This document shows, one piece after another, positions 43,086-54,420 of a stretch of 64,000 nucleotides of DNA (the first letter of the stretch is position 1; every line of letters starts with the position of its first letter). Origin of the DNA: Catonia carolina. Taxonomy: Eukaryota > Arthropoda > Insecta > Hemiptera > Achilidae. A program made the translations under genes and the position numbers. The notes beneath the pieces are model-generated. The model was given only the letters and a program-made list of their open reading frames with translations. It made no database searches and was not told the origin of the DNA. The stretch is from assembly GCA_035578175.1 (NCBI GenBank), contig JAQMRL010000004.1, positions 35,604,401 through 35,668,400 on the forward strand, written 5' to 3'.

Positions 43086-45640
43086 TCTCACAATTACCTT
43101 AAAAAGGTATTTCTCACAATTACCGTGAGGTACGGTCCAGTCAGGATCTGTCTTCAGATCATACGCCTATATTAGTCACGGTCAGCACAACAGTACTATG
43201 TTCTGAGAAACCTTTTAAATTTTGTAGTAGGAGAACTGACTGGTGTAATTTTCGTAACTTATTACAATCAGGCATCCAACTTAATATTCCTCTACAAACG
43301 TCAGATGATATTGAAAATTCTGTAGGAATCCCTAATGAGGCCATCCAGACCGCTTCTTGGCAGTCAACACCTGAAGAAAAAGCTACGACCAAGTACTTGG
43401 ATTATCCTACAGCGATTAAGGAAATGATTGTTGAGAAACGCCGATTAAGACGTTTATGGCAGTATTCTCGTCACCCACAGGATAGAACCAACTTCAACAG
43501 AGCTGCACGTGAACTAAAGGAGATGATCCTGAATGTAAAAGAAGAAACGTTTAATGATTATATTCAGAATCTAAGTCCCACGGCTGATACAGATTACTCC
43601 CTGTGGAAGGCGACTAAAAGATTTAAACAGCCTTGCCGGCCTATTCCACCGTTAAAGATGGAGAACAATGACTGGGCTAGAAGTGATGGTGACAAGGCGC
43701 TTCTATTTGCAGACCATTTGGAGCAGCGTTTTCAGCCCCATGATGTACAATGTGGCCCGGCACAGGAAGCAGAGATTTTAAGGTCGGTAGTAATGGATCT
43801 GCAGCAGCGACAGCACCGTTTGGAACGGGTTTCAGTTCGTGATGTTACGCGTGCAATTTCTGAATTGCATCCTCAGAAAGCTCCAGGGTACGATCTCATT
43901 ACAGGGAGGATGTTGCAGGAATTACCGAGAAAAGCCCTGGTAATGCTTACTATGATAATTAATGCTGTGTTCCGCTTAGGATATTTTCCTAGCCAGTGGA
44001 AAGTAGCAAAGATTATTATGATATTGAAGCCAGGTAAATCGGAAAATGAGGTCTCCTCGTATCGTCCTATTAGTCTACTCCCGGTGATGTCAAAGGTTTT
44101 TGAAAGAATATGTCTAAAGCGGTTGAAACTAGTTATAGAAGATCGTCATCTTATTTCGGCTCATCAGTTTGGATTTCGGCAGCAGCATAGTACAATAGAG
44201 CAGGTGCATCGATTGACAAGCGTAATCCGTGAATGTTTAGAGGAAAAGAAGTACTGTTCGGCTGTGTTGTTAGACGTTGTTTAAGCATTTGATAGAGTCT
44301 GGCATCCTGGTCTACTCCATAAATTAAAAGCTGTGTTTCCGGAGAATCTGTACAGTGTTCTGGTTTAGTATCTTGACAAACGGTTATTTCAAGTCCGGGT
44401 TGGAAATTACTTAATGGGTTTGAAAGAGATCAAGGCTGGTGTTCCGCAAGGAAGCGTTCTGGGACCAATTTTATATGTTCTGTTCACAGCTGATTTGCCT
44501 GTTCTTGAAAATGTAACCATTGCCACCTTTGCTGACGATACAGCAATAATGTCAAGTGATGCAGACCCAACTATTGCGTCACGCAGAGTGCAGATGTATC
44601 TAAGTGAGCTGGAAGTCTGGCTGACAAAGTGGAAGATCAAGGTGAACGAGGGCAAATCTACGCATGTAACGTTTACTACCAGAAGGGCAACTTGTCCTCC
44701 TGTCCAACTGAATGGCAAGAATATTCCACAGGCAAAAGATGTAAAGTATTTAGGAATGTACTTAGATAGAGGTCTGACTTGGCGCAAACACATTCAGATG
44801 AAAAGGAAACAGCTGGATTTAACATTTAGGAAGATGTATTGGCTCGTTGGTAGGCGTTCTCAGCTTTCGATTGACAACAAACTACTTTTGTACAAATCCA
44901 TGCTGAAGCCGATTTGGACCTACGGAATTCAGTTATGGGGGACAGCATCAACTTCAAACATCGAAATTCTGCAAAGGTTTCAATCAAAAATTTTACGGAC
45001 CATACTGAATGCACCGTGGTATATTACCAATGCCGATATACATCGTGATATGGATGTGCAGACGGTACGAGAAGAAATACGAAGTTTCAGTTGTAAATAC
45101 ATCGAACGTCTAAAAACCACGTAAATCACTTAGCACTGAATCTCTTAGACAACAGTAATTGTCAATAGGCTAAAACGTGCTACAGTACTGGATCTCCCAG
45201 GGCGATTCTGATAGTGTGATTTTAAAATTGTAAATAATATAATGTTAGTGTTTTGTAGATGACTGTCGTGTTTGAGTGTGAATGTTGTAAATTACTGAAT
45301 GAACGTTTCGAATTATTTTCGGAAAAGTTAGGTGTACATATATTCGGAATCATGTGCTTATTATTTATTTCTTCTTATTCGTTTTTCGTTTTAAAGGAAG
45401 TTTTGGTTATTTTTTATTTTATATTTATTTATTTTTTTTTTGTTTATTTATTTAAAAATCACTATAAAATTTTGACTGTAAATATTAATTAAGAACAGTA
45501 TGAAATGTTTTCATGTTATAATTTGTTAATTACACCAGTGGGTTGTAATTTTTCCATGAGTTGTGTCTAATTGATAAGTTGCATTTATTGTTATTTATAA
45601 CAGATTATGCATTAAATAAAAAGTTATATGAAAAAAAAAA
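43086..45640 (+). mobile_element. 5'-truncated Jockey insertion (2.55 kb) within SINE-D
   Basis: Truncated in the endonuclease region, with the RT nearly whole, a 3' UTR from 45125, AATAAA near 45615 and an A tail at 45631-45640. A 12-bp duplication flanks it. At the 5' junction TATTTCTCACAATTACC occurs twice (43082-43098 and 43108-43124); the second copy is in frame with ORF2. It is a different subfamily from the element at 19-4898. Confidence 0.88.
43109..45124 (+). pseudogene. Jockey ORF2 pseudogene, two in-frame stops
   Basis: The frame starts with the end of the endonuclease (ISHNYREV ... DLSSDHTPI). It continues through IKEMIVEKRRLRRLWQYSRH, QKAPGYDLITGRML, SYRPISLLPVMSKVFERI, HQFGFRQQHSTIEQVHRL and AVLLDVV-stop-AFDRVWHPG. 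The TAA at 44282 is one base change from CAA, inside motif A. A second stop, TAG, is near 44369. It then reads KAGVPQGSVLGPILY, TFADDTAIM (intact catalytic Asp pair), VKYLGMYLDRGLTWRKHI and LKPIWTYGIQLWGTA, and ends KYIERLKTT, lacking the RRLK-W-RDLL ending because of a late lesion. No other frameshift is visible, so the inactivation is recent. Confidence 0.88.
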
Positions 45641-45651
45641 GTTTGGATATT

Positions 45652-45745
45652 AGCAACTGCGGTTGGTTTTGACTTTTTAAAATTATTTACAGACCCTAGC
45701 CAAGAATCGAATTTCGGACTTCCACGTTGTAGGACGTATAATTAA
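45652..45745 (-). mobile_element. SINE-D copy 2, 5' part (split)
   Basis: The minus strand reads AATTATACGTCCTACAACGT, then GAAATTCGATTCTTGGCTAG, and AACCAACCGCAGTTGCTAAT, collinear with SINE-D at 38400. It is continuous with 43085 once the Jockey and one duplication copy are removed. Confidence 0.62.
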
Positions 45746-46804
45746 CAGAGAATCCATAGAAAGTTACAAAGATGTTACATTCATTTTTTCTGAAAGATAA
45801 TGGAACGTGAATATCTTTTATTGGAGAATGAATCTTAACACGATTTTGTTTATTTATTTTCTTTGACACTTATAATAGTACAATTGGAAGTTAATGGTTT
45901 TATTAAAGCCATTTAAATGAAACATTTCTCACTAAGTAATTTTAATTTAATAAAAAATATTATTTTAGTTCATTCCTCTATGATTGTATACGAGTGAAAA
46001 TTATTTTTCCGCCTTACCGGTGCAGTATATTTAAAGGATTTGTAGCGTAACACCAACCAGGTGGGCGGTAGTTTTTCAACTTGGAGTCAGGGATTAAGCT
46101 AGAAAGTGCTGGTGAGTAATGGCCGAGGAGTTCAGTTGAGACGGTGGGATAGATGGTGCACGAGTAGAAGTGTGAAGGGATACAAGGATCATGGAAGTAT
46201 GGGGGATTCGTTGTGGTCAACTTCCTTCTTTATACGATGTACATCTCCAATCCATACCTCTTTCTCCACTACATAATTCTAAACCAGTTACCGTATAAGA
46301 GGTGAAAAAGAAAAAGTGTAACAGAAGGAGTTGAGACAAGAGAAGACTAAAGAAAGAGAAAACGACGACGAATGAGATACTTTTGAACTTCTCGACAACG
46401 CTCTAATGTACTTTGTTCAAGAATAGATACGAAATTTATTCTTTTACTTACTTAAAAAAAATTACACTATTAATATTACTTTTTTATCTTAAAACTGAAA
46501 TTGATGCATTTTGTTGTTTCATGTCATTCATTACAAAATTTAAATTTTAAACCGCATCATTTCCGTAGTAACTTAAGTTAATTCAAACATTTTACATCTA
46601 ACAATCACAACAATTTGTTATAGAAGCTTTTTGTCACTTTTGTTAAGCTGAGATAAAACATTTTCCCAATGAAAATAAAATACTTTAATAGGATTGAAGT
46701 CTGTACACAATTGAATTGGTAATACGTTTGAGTGACTTTTTCCAAAATAATAATATTGAGAAAACTGAAGGGAATGTTCTACGGAAAATTGTAAAAGGAG
46801 AGTC
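45746..46804. other. No recognisable feature
   Basis: AT-rich apart from a GC-richer patch at 46010-46220 (ACCAACCAGGTGGGCGG, GTGCTGGTGAGTAATGGCC). The minus frame there (46014-46220) has no family resemblance. Confidence 0.4.
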
Positions 46805-47330
46805 AGTAGTTATTTTTACGTTTTGGTCTTCTTTGGACCGCGTTGAACTTTTCGCATGATGTTCTGTTCCCTTTTCCTTTCTTCACAGAACCTCTTTATT
46901 CTTTCACTTATTATCTTCTTTCTTTCGTCTGACCACTTATATGCTGCTGATTTTTTTCTGCCTTTAAAAACTTTGAAATCGTCTACGGCCTTTCCAAATG
47001 TGTCTCTGTCCTGAATAGCGTTTTTCTGCATTCGTATTTCCTCTAGGTCTCCACTTTTTTCCATCCAGTTGTTGTTTTAATCCCATTCAAATACGTGATT
47101 ATACTTTTAGTCAGCCTACCGTCATCCATTCTGTTGAGATATCCGCAAAATATTTCCCTTCTTTTCCTAACTGTGGTTTACCTAAGTGGTTTTTATTATA
47201 AAATAAGTATACTAATCAATTCAGGAGTAAATTTTGCTTCTTCTGACATCAGATTTACAATATCGTGTTTTGTGTGGCGAGTTATTGAATGGGGAAAATT
47301 AATTAAAAGGGGTTTTGCATACATTTATCA
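46805..47330 (-). pseudogene. RTE-like LINE C-terminal tail, minus strand
   Basis: The minus strand, with one frameshift, reads RKRREIFCGYLNRM, RLTKSIITYLNGIKTTTGW, GDLEEIRMQKNAIQDRDTF and KWSDERKKIISERIKRFCEE. This is the usual ending of insect RTE-like LINE proteins (RRISFFGHI-RM--RLTKRIF ... WSEERR--HSERMK-FW). The last 82 codons (47064-46816) are an open frame, but with no start of their own this is a LINE tail and not a host gene. Confidence 0.68.
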
Positions 47331-47627
47331 TAGATGACAGCAGTAAGTTGTGTTTTTAGGGATGTTTTAAAATATTTGCAACCAAACTTCTTGAAAACCT
47401 GACGAACCTTGAAAACAACATATTCCAGGCTAGTGTCTCTAATATTCAAAGCAAGAAGTTTCCGAAAGTTACCAGTATACAAGGACAATGACCCAATACC
47501 TCAGACAGACGCAGTAAAGTGGACCGTATAAGGGAAAAATTGTTTTTTTTAAGTTTTTTTGTTTTTTTTTCATGTAATGAAACTGTATAGTATTCCGAGT
47601 AATTTGGTCTATATTTTATGGTGATAG

Positions 47628-47822
47628 AGCAATATTTACGATGATAAACATTATATCATAGTACGAAGAACTGGAGCTGAAACGTGGAAAGAACTTCATG
47701 ATACGAAACGACTGAATTTAGAACGAATAGAAGACGCCGAAAGAAAATTGTCTGAATTTGAAAATCAAATACGGGAGAAGAGAAGTTTAAAAACAAAACA
47801 ACTTGAAGATTTATTTCTTTAA
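47628..47822 (+). other. Possible coding exon, charged coiled-coil-like (64 codons)
   Basis: Open from just after a TAG at 47625 to a TAA at 47820. It reads IYDDKHYIIVRRTGAETWKE, LHDTKRLNLERIEDAERKLS and EFENQIREKRSLKTKQLEDL. The high Glu/Lys/Arg content and heptad-like Leu spacing are unlike chance AT-rich frames nearby. It has no start codon in frame; an AG splice acceptor could precede it (GGTGATAG), with a poor pyrimidine tract. It could be the last exon of a host gene or part of an unknown element. I recognise no family. Confidence 0.3.
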
Positions 47823-48569
47823 AATAGGATCCAAACCAACCATCTTACACCACTGGATGTTATTAAAAAATATAAGTTACATTTTAAGTCAATTTGCGGC
47901 AAATCATGATTTTTAAAAGTTGATGCAAGTTTTCTAAAGAACAGTTAAAGATATCGGTATGAAATTTTTATAACGCATTCTACTCATAATGGGCTAGTTC
48001 CACATGCAGGATTATTTAAGAATTGTTTGTAGAAAATACTGTATTTTACTATTTTTTTCATTATTTTGTTTCTCAGAATTTATTTGTACTTTTATAAAAA
48101 CTAATAAAAACTATTTTAATTTTCAAAAACAAGCTCCCGTTTGGAACTAAATAAAAGTCTGAAGTTCAGCTTCAAAGAAAATTAAAGTTCTATTTATTAT
48201 AATCACCAGACACGATATAAACTTATTTTACCGAATCACAGGTTAAAGACTTTGTATTCTTTACTCCACCGTAGATCACAGTTTTATACGAAACAAAAAC
48301 TAAAATGTAACAACTATGTGATTCGTCCAATATTATACTATATTTGTTGTATGATTCGGCGGAAAAGTTAAACGAAACAGGATAAGACCTTTTCAAATTA
48401 AATATTTTTATACAATTACATATAGGCCTAGCCCCTAATATGTACTAAACTGTATCATACATCAAGATCTCAAAAAATACACAATTATATTCAACTATTA
48501 ACAAAATAATAGGCTTACATTCCTTTTCATTCAAAATTAATAAATCACAAGAATCCAGCGGCACAAATA
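47823..48569. other. No recognisable feature
   Basis: AT-rich sequence; nothing recognised. Confidence 0.45.
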
Positions 48570-48655
48570 TTGTAAAATTCACACCTACCACAAAATCTAC
48601 GAAGGAGATTAAAAGGATGCTGGAAGAGGGATGTTATATAAAACACTGACGATGC
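48570..48655 (+). pseudogene. Jockey ORF2 extreme C-terminus
   Basis: Reads HLPQNLRRRLKGCWKRDVI followed by a stop, matching the RRLKRRWSRDLL ending of the intact ORF2. Only the last 20 or so codons can be recognised. Confidence 0.55.
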
Positions 48656-50014
48656 TTGCCCACTGAGTAATTTCCTCAGTTAAGACGCAAACAAGACGTT
48701 AAACTATTACATTATAAATGACGAAAACACTTACATCATAAATATTGCTGGTTTAATAAAAATGAGAAGCCTAATTTCAAAGATGGCCAACTCGGATTCT
48801 TATTTTTTTCAGAAAAAGGGAAAAACTGTTTTACAAATTTCTAGTTTATCTACAAGTGTGTGTTTTTTTCTGTGAGTAACTAGCATCTTTCAGTTAATAT
48901 TTACAGTAATGTTTTCATTTTATTTTTTACGGTTAAATAGAAAATCACTACTGAAATATGGAGTTGGCTGTTTTTGTAACTAAAAACCATTCTTCTCGTT
49001 TTACTTTTCTTTTCTGCTGTTATTTACTGGCATTTCTTCTATATTTATCTCTCCTTCAAAATCAAATATGTGTTGTTAATTAATTTTTTTTAAATAATCA
49101 ACACAATTTCTTATCAGAACAACATTAAGACAAAACACCACACATAAGAAAAACCATCACGAACAGTTCCCACCAGCAACAGTCACATGTCGGACCAGCA
49201 TTGTGATTGATTCTCTTTGGAGTTGCCCAGTTTTGTCGCCAAGATATTTTGGAGTTAGTCAGTTTTGTAACTAAGGTCAATTTGGTAATGTTTTTGAAAA
49301 AATTGAATTGGCCATCTTTAAAACTAGGCTACTCAAGTATACAGTTGAAGTTGTTACTAAATAAAGACAAAAAAAGAAGTCTATGAAGCAAAAGTAGGAA
49401 GATACAACAGAACAACTTGAAATTCTTGAATTCTGCACAAATTGAATCAAACAATAAAAATCTATTTTTCCGTTCACACTTTTTGTCACTTATTGTCTCT
49501 TTTGTCTATTTTGTCTATTTTGTCACTTTGTCTGAGTTTGTTGTATTGGTTATTATTCTGTCTTCAGTAGACTGATATACTATTACCTTCAATCCTTACA
49601 TTTCACCAATAGTAGTAGTTATTCTTTTACGGACTTTTAAACGTAGTGTAATGGCCTGTATTGAAACGCCTGGTCACTTCTACAAAGAAATATAAGCATG
49701 CTATATTCCGTATTAGAACAACCATTAAACTTTGTAAATTGCAGAAGTTTTCACGGTAATGGATTTGTAAATGTTTGTTTGTATAGCTATGTTTTTAAAA
49801 ATTAAAAAAATATAACATCAAAATTGAATTAACGTGGTAGAATTCTTTAAAAAAATTAATTTTTATTGTAAATTATTTACTCTCTTTCTTTACACCTTTA
49901 AACAAAATATGTTTTAGAAACTGTTTCTGCGTTGCATCCAATTTGTATTATTAATATTATGTGAGCGTCCAGATGCAATAGCGCTGCCTCTTTAACAAGT
50001 ATTCCTTAGGGTAT
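48656..50014. other. No recognisable feature
   Basis: AT-rich. TTTTGTCTATTTTGTC short repeats occur near 49498-49530. No coding region was recognised. Confidence 0.45.
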
Positions 50015-50072
50015 TTTATTTATTTTTTTAACGTCCGACTGTTCTGCAATTACTGCTAATGCAGACGGATTC
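50015..50072 (-). mobile_element. SINE-B 3' fragment
   Basis: The minus strand has CCGTCTGCATTAGCAGTAAT then TGCAGAACAGTCGGACGTTA plus AAAAAATAAATAAA, the SINE-B 3' block seen at 15965. Confidence 0.62.
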
Positions 50073-50441
50073 CTTAGGGTAACAAATTCCTTAAAGACAA
50101 CAACCTTAATTAATCCAAACAGCCAGACGAACGTGTATTACGGCACTGTTTTGTGTTACAATGCTCCACCCTAAGAATACAAGAGGTGAATTATTACGAA
50201 ATATTGGTAAAACTTAAAAAAAATTAACCACTAATCCTTTTCCTCAGACACAGAGTACTTAAACCTCTTAAATTTTGCTGAAACTTTCTTTATGCTGTTT
50301 GTATTTTACTTTATTATTATTACTTTTACAGTGATTATTGAAAACTGATTATTACAAAACGATTAAAAACAATGATTATTAAATAATATTGAAAACTGTT
50401 TATCATTAACATACATTGTATTATTTCTTTTTTCGCAGATA

Positions 50442-51150
50442 CTGTTGCCAACGCCACGCACCATTTTCAGCGCCTGCAGACGATCCCAGAACTTGCCTCC
50501 CGCGAGGAGCGCTACGGATGCGTAGTCAGCAGTGCCTCCCATCCACCGTGAAATTGACTACCTGGAGGGGTATTTAAGCAGCAGCACTGTACTGCGAAAG
50601 AAACTCGCAATCCTGCTTCCAAACGAAAAACAAGAAGAAAGAAAGCAATCAAGAAGAACTGCCCAGCCAAGACCAAACACACCATCCCTGGTCTACACTA
50701 CCGGTGGCGGATGTACATTCCCGCACCGGTCAGCCTTCGCCTAATCGGCCGCAGAAGAAGCCCGTGCGTGCCTGATGGCACCACGGTGAAGACGCGGGAC
50801 CGAAGAGAACCGCCTCGGCTGCGCTATCGGCCGACGGCCTACAACCCAACACTGCGGAGCTCTGGGGGCCACCACTGTCACGCTGCAGTGGTGACCCTAC
50901 TGCCGCTGAGGGAAGGTTAGGCCTGAACCCGGTAGCCGAGCCGTCACTCTTCGGGCTCTGCTTTCAACAGGCTGGCTCGCCGCTTCCTGCCATCTACAAC
51001 GGCTTTTTTTCAGGGCCAACCACAAAACAAAAACATTGCCACCAACACAATTAAATTGCCCTTTTCAGGGCCACTTTTCAGGGCCACAAAACTCACAAGC
51101 AATGTTTCGCCATGGCCCAGGCCGGTGACAATATATTTAACAGAAAATAT
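50442..51150 (+). other. GC-rich block: possible LTR and leader, or exon
   Basis: The composition jumps to GC-rich. As an LTR, it would start TGTTGCCAACGCC (50445), carry GGTATTTAAGCAGC (TATA-like, near 50568), and end near CACGCTGCA (50887), followed by GTGGTGACCCTACTGCC, which resembles the primer-binding-site junction of some insect Gypsy elements. As an exon, TTTCTTTTTTCGCAG at 50427-50441 is a strong splice acceptor, and a frame reads TVANATHHFQRLQTIPELAS then REERYGCVVSSASHPP and a stop. I cannot choose between these. The open frames at 50532 and 50711 show no known domain. Confidence 0.35.
51001..51088 (+). promoter_or_regulatory. Histone-type stem-loop motif, with two partial copies
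   Basis: GCCCT-TTTC-AGGGC at 51058-51071 forms a 5-bp stem with a TTTC loop, followed by CAC. It is nearly the histone mRNA 3' hairpin (GGCYCTTTTCAGRGCC). A second TTTTCAGGGCCACAAA follows at once, and a degenerate GGC-T7-CAGGGCC lies at 51001-51017. No histone reading frame lies upstream, so a role in mRNA 3' processing is unproven. Confidence 0.4.
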
Positions 51151-51199
51151 TATTTTAATCTCTGATGTGTGTGCGTTGTAATCTCTTCAATTAAGAAAC

Positions 51200-51275
51200 A
51201 ACGAGCAACTAAACAAAAATTGACATAAAACAATACTTTTCTTCCTTACATTTTCTATATGGCAAGGGAAAGTAA
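51200..51275 (+). mobile_element. Repeat family P, 3' end fragment
   Basis: CAATACTTTTCTTCCTTACA then TATATGGCAAGGGAAAGTAAAA matches the right end of copies 1 and 2. Confidence 0.6.
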
Positions 51276-52349
51276 AAGTGGTCAACGGCCGAAAATATAG
51301 AATAAATTAATACGTATAGTTCCTACAGGAGTAACGTGAGTTATTCTATTAAAGGTTTTACTTTAGTAAAATGAGAAGTCTTGCTATAATTTTTCTCTCT
51401 TACTGGTTTGGACAATAAATTGTACCCAGATTCCTAAAAAAGCCTTAATATTGCACCCTCAAAACAACAAAAAACCATTTTAATTTACAATAGAAAAGAA
51501 CTAAGTAATTGTAGAAATTGAAAGGTATTTATGTGACTGAGCTCAACGCCGGAAATTATTTCTTATCCCCGGAAACGACAGGTCGAGTAAACATAGTTCA
51601 ACTTTCCACTTGAATTTCATGAGCTGAAAAGGTCACTATATTTTTAAATGATAATAAAAATAAAAATCTTTTATAAAATTAAAATGTAGTCTAATGAATT
51701 TCCTTATTCAAATTTAGTTAAGCAGATTAAATAATGACTCTAAAATATCTTAAGTAACTTACACATCTTACTCAATAGGCCCTATTTTCAATTTTCAAAG
51801 AAGATTTCATTTCAAAAGATTTTTTTTATGGATCTCAGAAAATAAGAAGTCGATGTCACGTCGTCTATAAGGGGAAATAAGGATTGGAATACGAAAGATA
51901 TCAGTGGGGTAACACAAGAATGATTCTATGGTTTAGTAATTCGATATTTCCTACTCTGGAGACACGGTTTCTTACATCATCTTGGTGGCTTAAATTTTAC
52001 TTCCGCATTCATCAAAGTTAAGCCGATTGAACAGAAAAAGGGCCGTTCGTTCAGGATTTTTCCTTCTAGAATTCATCACCTTCATTCTTAATTTAAATAC
52101 TGTTTTGCATTTTTATGTTAGGGTGTTCGAGATATAACATTTAATATTTATTTTTACCCGCGACAATACTCATGATATCAACAGCATAAAGGAAAAATAT
52201 GTTGCATTTGTGAAGTTATAATTATGCGTGAAGAAATTAGGTATGTAAGACTGAATAAAATTTTTTTAATAACATTTATGAAATAAAATGTTTTAAACAT
52301 GATTCTAACAATTTTCATTATATTTTATCTTATTCTTTAAATTTATTTA
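51276..52349. other. No recognisable feature
   Basis: AT-rich sequence; nothing recognised. Confidence 0.45.
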
Positions 52350-52860
52350 AGCGAAACTTTGTATGAAACAACTAACCCCAAGGCCACAGACAAAATCTTG
52401 AAAATCGAGAGAGAAATAGGAAAAACTTGCATTAATACAAAATAACAGAGATATGGGCATTGGAGAGTTCACCACAAAGAAATAATGTATAAAGAGAATA
52501 GAACCTGTAAGCAGAAAAATCAGGAAAAACGAATTTTCTTCGTAGGATATTCAACTACAACACCTCGAAACAAATTGTGAAAACGAAAATACAGAAAAAC
52601 TCCGAGAGAATAAAAGTAACATAAAATGGATAACAGAAATTAAGGAAGATTTGAAAGAACTTGGAATAACAATAAAAGATCTACTAGAAAAACCAGATAA
52701 AATAAAGACATTTAAAAAAACTATTTTACAACCGAGAATAAGTAGACAAGTAGGAAGGGTGATTTCAGGGGTAGAAAGACAGGCAAGATCAGAAAAAATG
52801 AAGAAATATTGGGAAAACAGGAGGCTGAAAAACCTTTCTTATGGTTGACTAAAGTTCTCC
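52350..52860 (+). pseudogene. RTE-like LINE C-terminal tail
   Basis: The most readable part (52625-52848) gives KWITEIKEDLKELGITIKDL then LEKPDKIKTFKKTILQPRIS, and finally VERQARSEKMKKYWENRRLK. It is the same type of ending as at 46805 (GDLEEIRM-KNAIQDRDTF ... SERIKRFCEERK). Upstream pieces such as KIRKNEFSS-YSTTT are a degraded FFGHL-R block. Confidence 0.6.
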
Positions 52861-53079
52861 CAGTCTGGCCATTAAAGTTAAAAAAAATCGCTAGGCCTAT
52901 TGAAATTTAAAAAAAAACAAGGTTTTCAGAAACTTTTAACAGTGTCTGCGGTCTTTTAAAAATATAATTAAAAAATTGTTTTAATATAAAAATTAAGAAC
53001 TGCGTTCATGAACACCAAAATCTATAACGAAAAATCAGTAACATGGGATAAAAAAAATCAGGCACTATTTGACCGGAAA

Positions 53080-53480
53080 CACTGCATGGAACAAAAAACT
53101 CTTAAAGTTATGTTGAAAATGGTACCAATAATATAAAAATAACCATACAAAGAAGAATAGTTTGGAACATCCTAGGACCTAAGAAGGAAGAAGACAATTA
53201 CAATAGACCCTGTTCGAACAAAGAAATATACGAAAATACTGAAAACATAAACGAATGTAATAAGAAAGAGGAGACTTGTATTTTCGGACATATGGCAACA
53301 ACAAACTGTAGCAGATTAACAAAAACATTTTTCGATAAAATAAAAATCTCAAAATCAAACCAGTATGGTTCACGGTTACGTTAAATGGTTTTAGAGATGC
53401 AATATCGAAGCAGAGGACATAGAGAACAGGGAAGTTTGTAGAAAAAAAGCCAGTGAGTGATCTATGGGAGAAAGAATGAA
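53080..53480 (+). pseudogene. RTE-like LINE fragment, second copy
   Basis: Reads ILGPKKEEDNYNRPCSNKEI, then YENTENINECNKKEETCIFG and HMATTNCSRLTKTFFDKIKI. This follows the R-ILGP-KEEGEYR---N-ELYE ... RR--F-GH--RM--RLT--IF pattern that precedes the tail domain in RTE-like LINEs. It is damaged but in one frame for 70 codons. Confidence 0.65.
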
Positions 53481-53989
53481 AAGAAGAAACGTGAACCCCA
53501 CAACATTGAATAACTTTAAAAGGAAAGAACCGAAAAATTTAAAAGATTCTCGGAGAAAAGGAAACGTGAAAATAACATGAAAAAGTGATTAAAATATTGA
53601 TTTGACATGTTTTCTCTAAAGGGCTATTTGGAAAAAAAATTAATAAAAAAGACAACATTAGATTGATGGTAACTTCTCGAGAGAAATTTTATCGTTTATA
53701 TGAGATAAAAATTGTACACTTTGCACGAATAGAATACACATATTTTTAGGCTATCACTGTATATAATTTGTTTTTTTTTGCTTCAACTTTATTTTTATTT
53801 ACAACTATACAATTTTTAAATCACAACTAGTATATGAGATGGAATGAATGAGAAATAGCGGGAATAAGACGTGAATGAGAATCGATCCAGCGACCGATTT
53901 CGGCGTAAAACTTTGCAAGAATGTGATGCCAATATTTTCAATGATAATGATTTATGAACTATTTTGGATGATTTTTTTATATGAAATGA
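53481..53989. other. No recognisable feature
   Basis: AT-rich sequence; nothing recognised. Confidence 0.4.
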
Positions 53990-54420
53990 AATAGCCATGA
54001 CAAGTTAAATTGCATGGTTTTTTATGGTGGTCGGAGAAGATCCCTATTCCACCTACGTTTCAGTCATCTATCAACAGGGAGATCGTTAGTTGAAAGAGAT
54101 TGGATTTTTGGATTTATATGGTTAATTGTCTTTGTGTGTAATCAGCTGCATGTTGCGTTTACAATCTCTCGAACCGTTGGTATTTTCAGATCTTTGTGAA
54201 AGGTATGATTGGTTACTTAAAAAGGTGCGTTTGTTATTGCGCTAAGTGCTTTTGACTGGTGTTTTTGAAGAATATTCAGTGTTGTATTGTGACAGGCTCC
54301 AAAAATTGGTCCACCATATTGCCAAATTGGCCGTACTAGTGATTTATAGAGGATGAATTTTAAGTGTAGAGAAAATTTTATAAGAAATTTAAGTAATTGA
54401 AACGTTTCCAATCAAAAACA
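53990..54420 (-). pseudogene. Jockey RT C-terminal fragment, minus strand
   Basis: The minus strand reads LHLKFILYKSLVRPIWQYGG, PIFGACHNTTLNILQKHQSK and ALSAITNAPF. In shifted frames, HKDLKIPTVREIVNA and LKRRWNRDLLRPP follow. The order matches the Jockey C-terminus from LLLYKSMLKPIW to RRWSRDLL, with several lesions. Confidence 0.75.

Noticed and set aside
44407..44793. 128-codon minus-strand frame
   Set aside because: It is antisense to the well-conserved Jockey RT region on the plus strand.
46816..47064. 82-codon minus-strand gene with its own ATG
   Set aside because: It reads as the tail of an RTE-like LINE, continuing upstream in another frame, so it is a pseudogene fragment.
50532..50920. 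Two overlapping 70-codon basic frames in the GC-rich block
   Set aside because: GC-rich DNA lowers stop frequency; no domain, and the frames overlap each other without a plausible gene structure.
51001..51100. Histone gene end
   Set aside because: No histone coding sequence was found upstream in any frame, so only the hairpin motif is reported.
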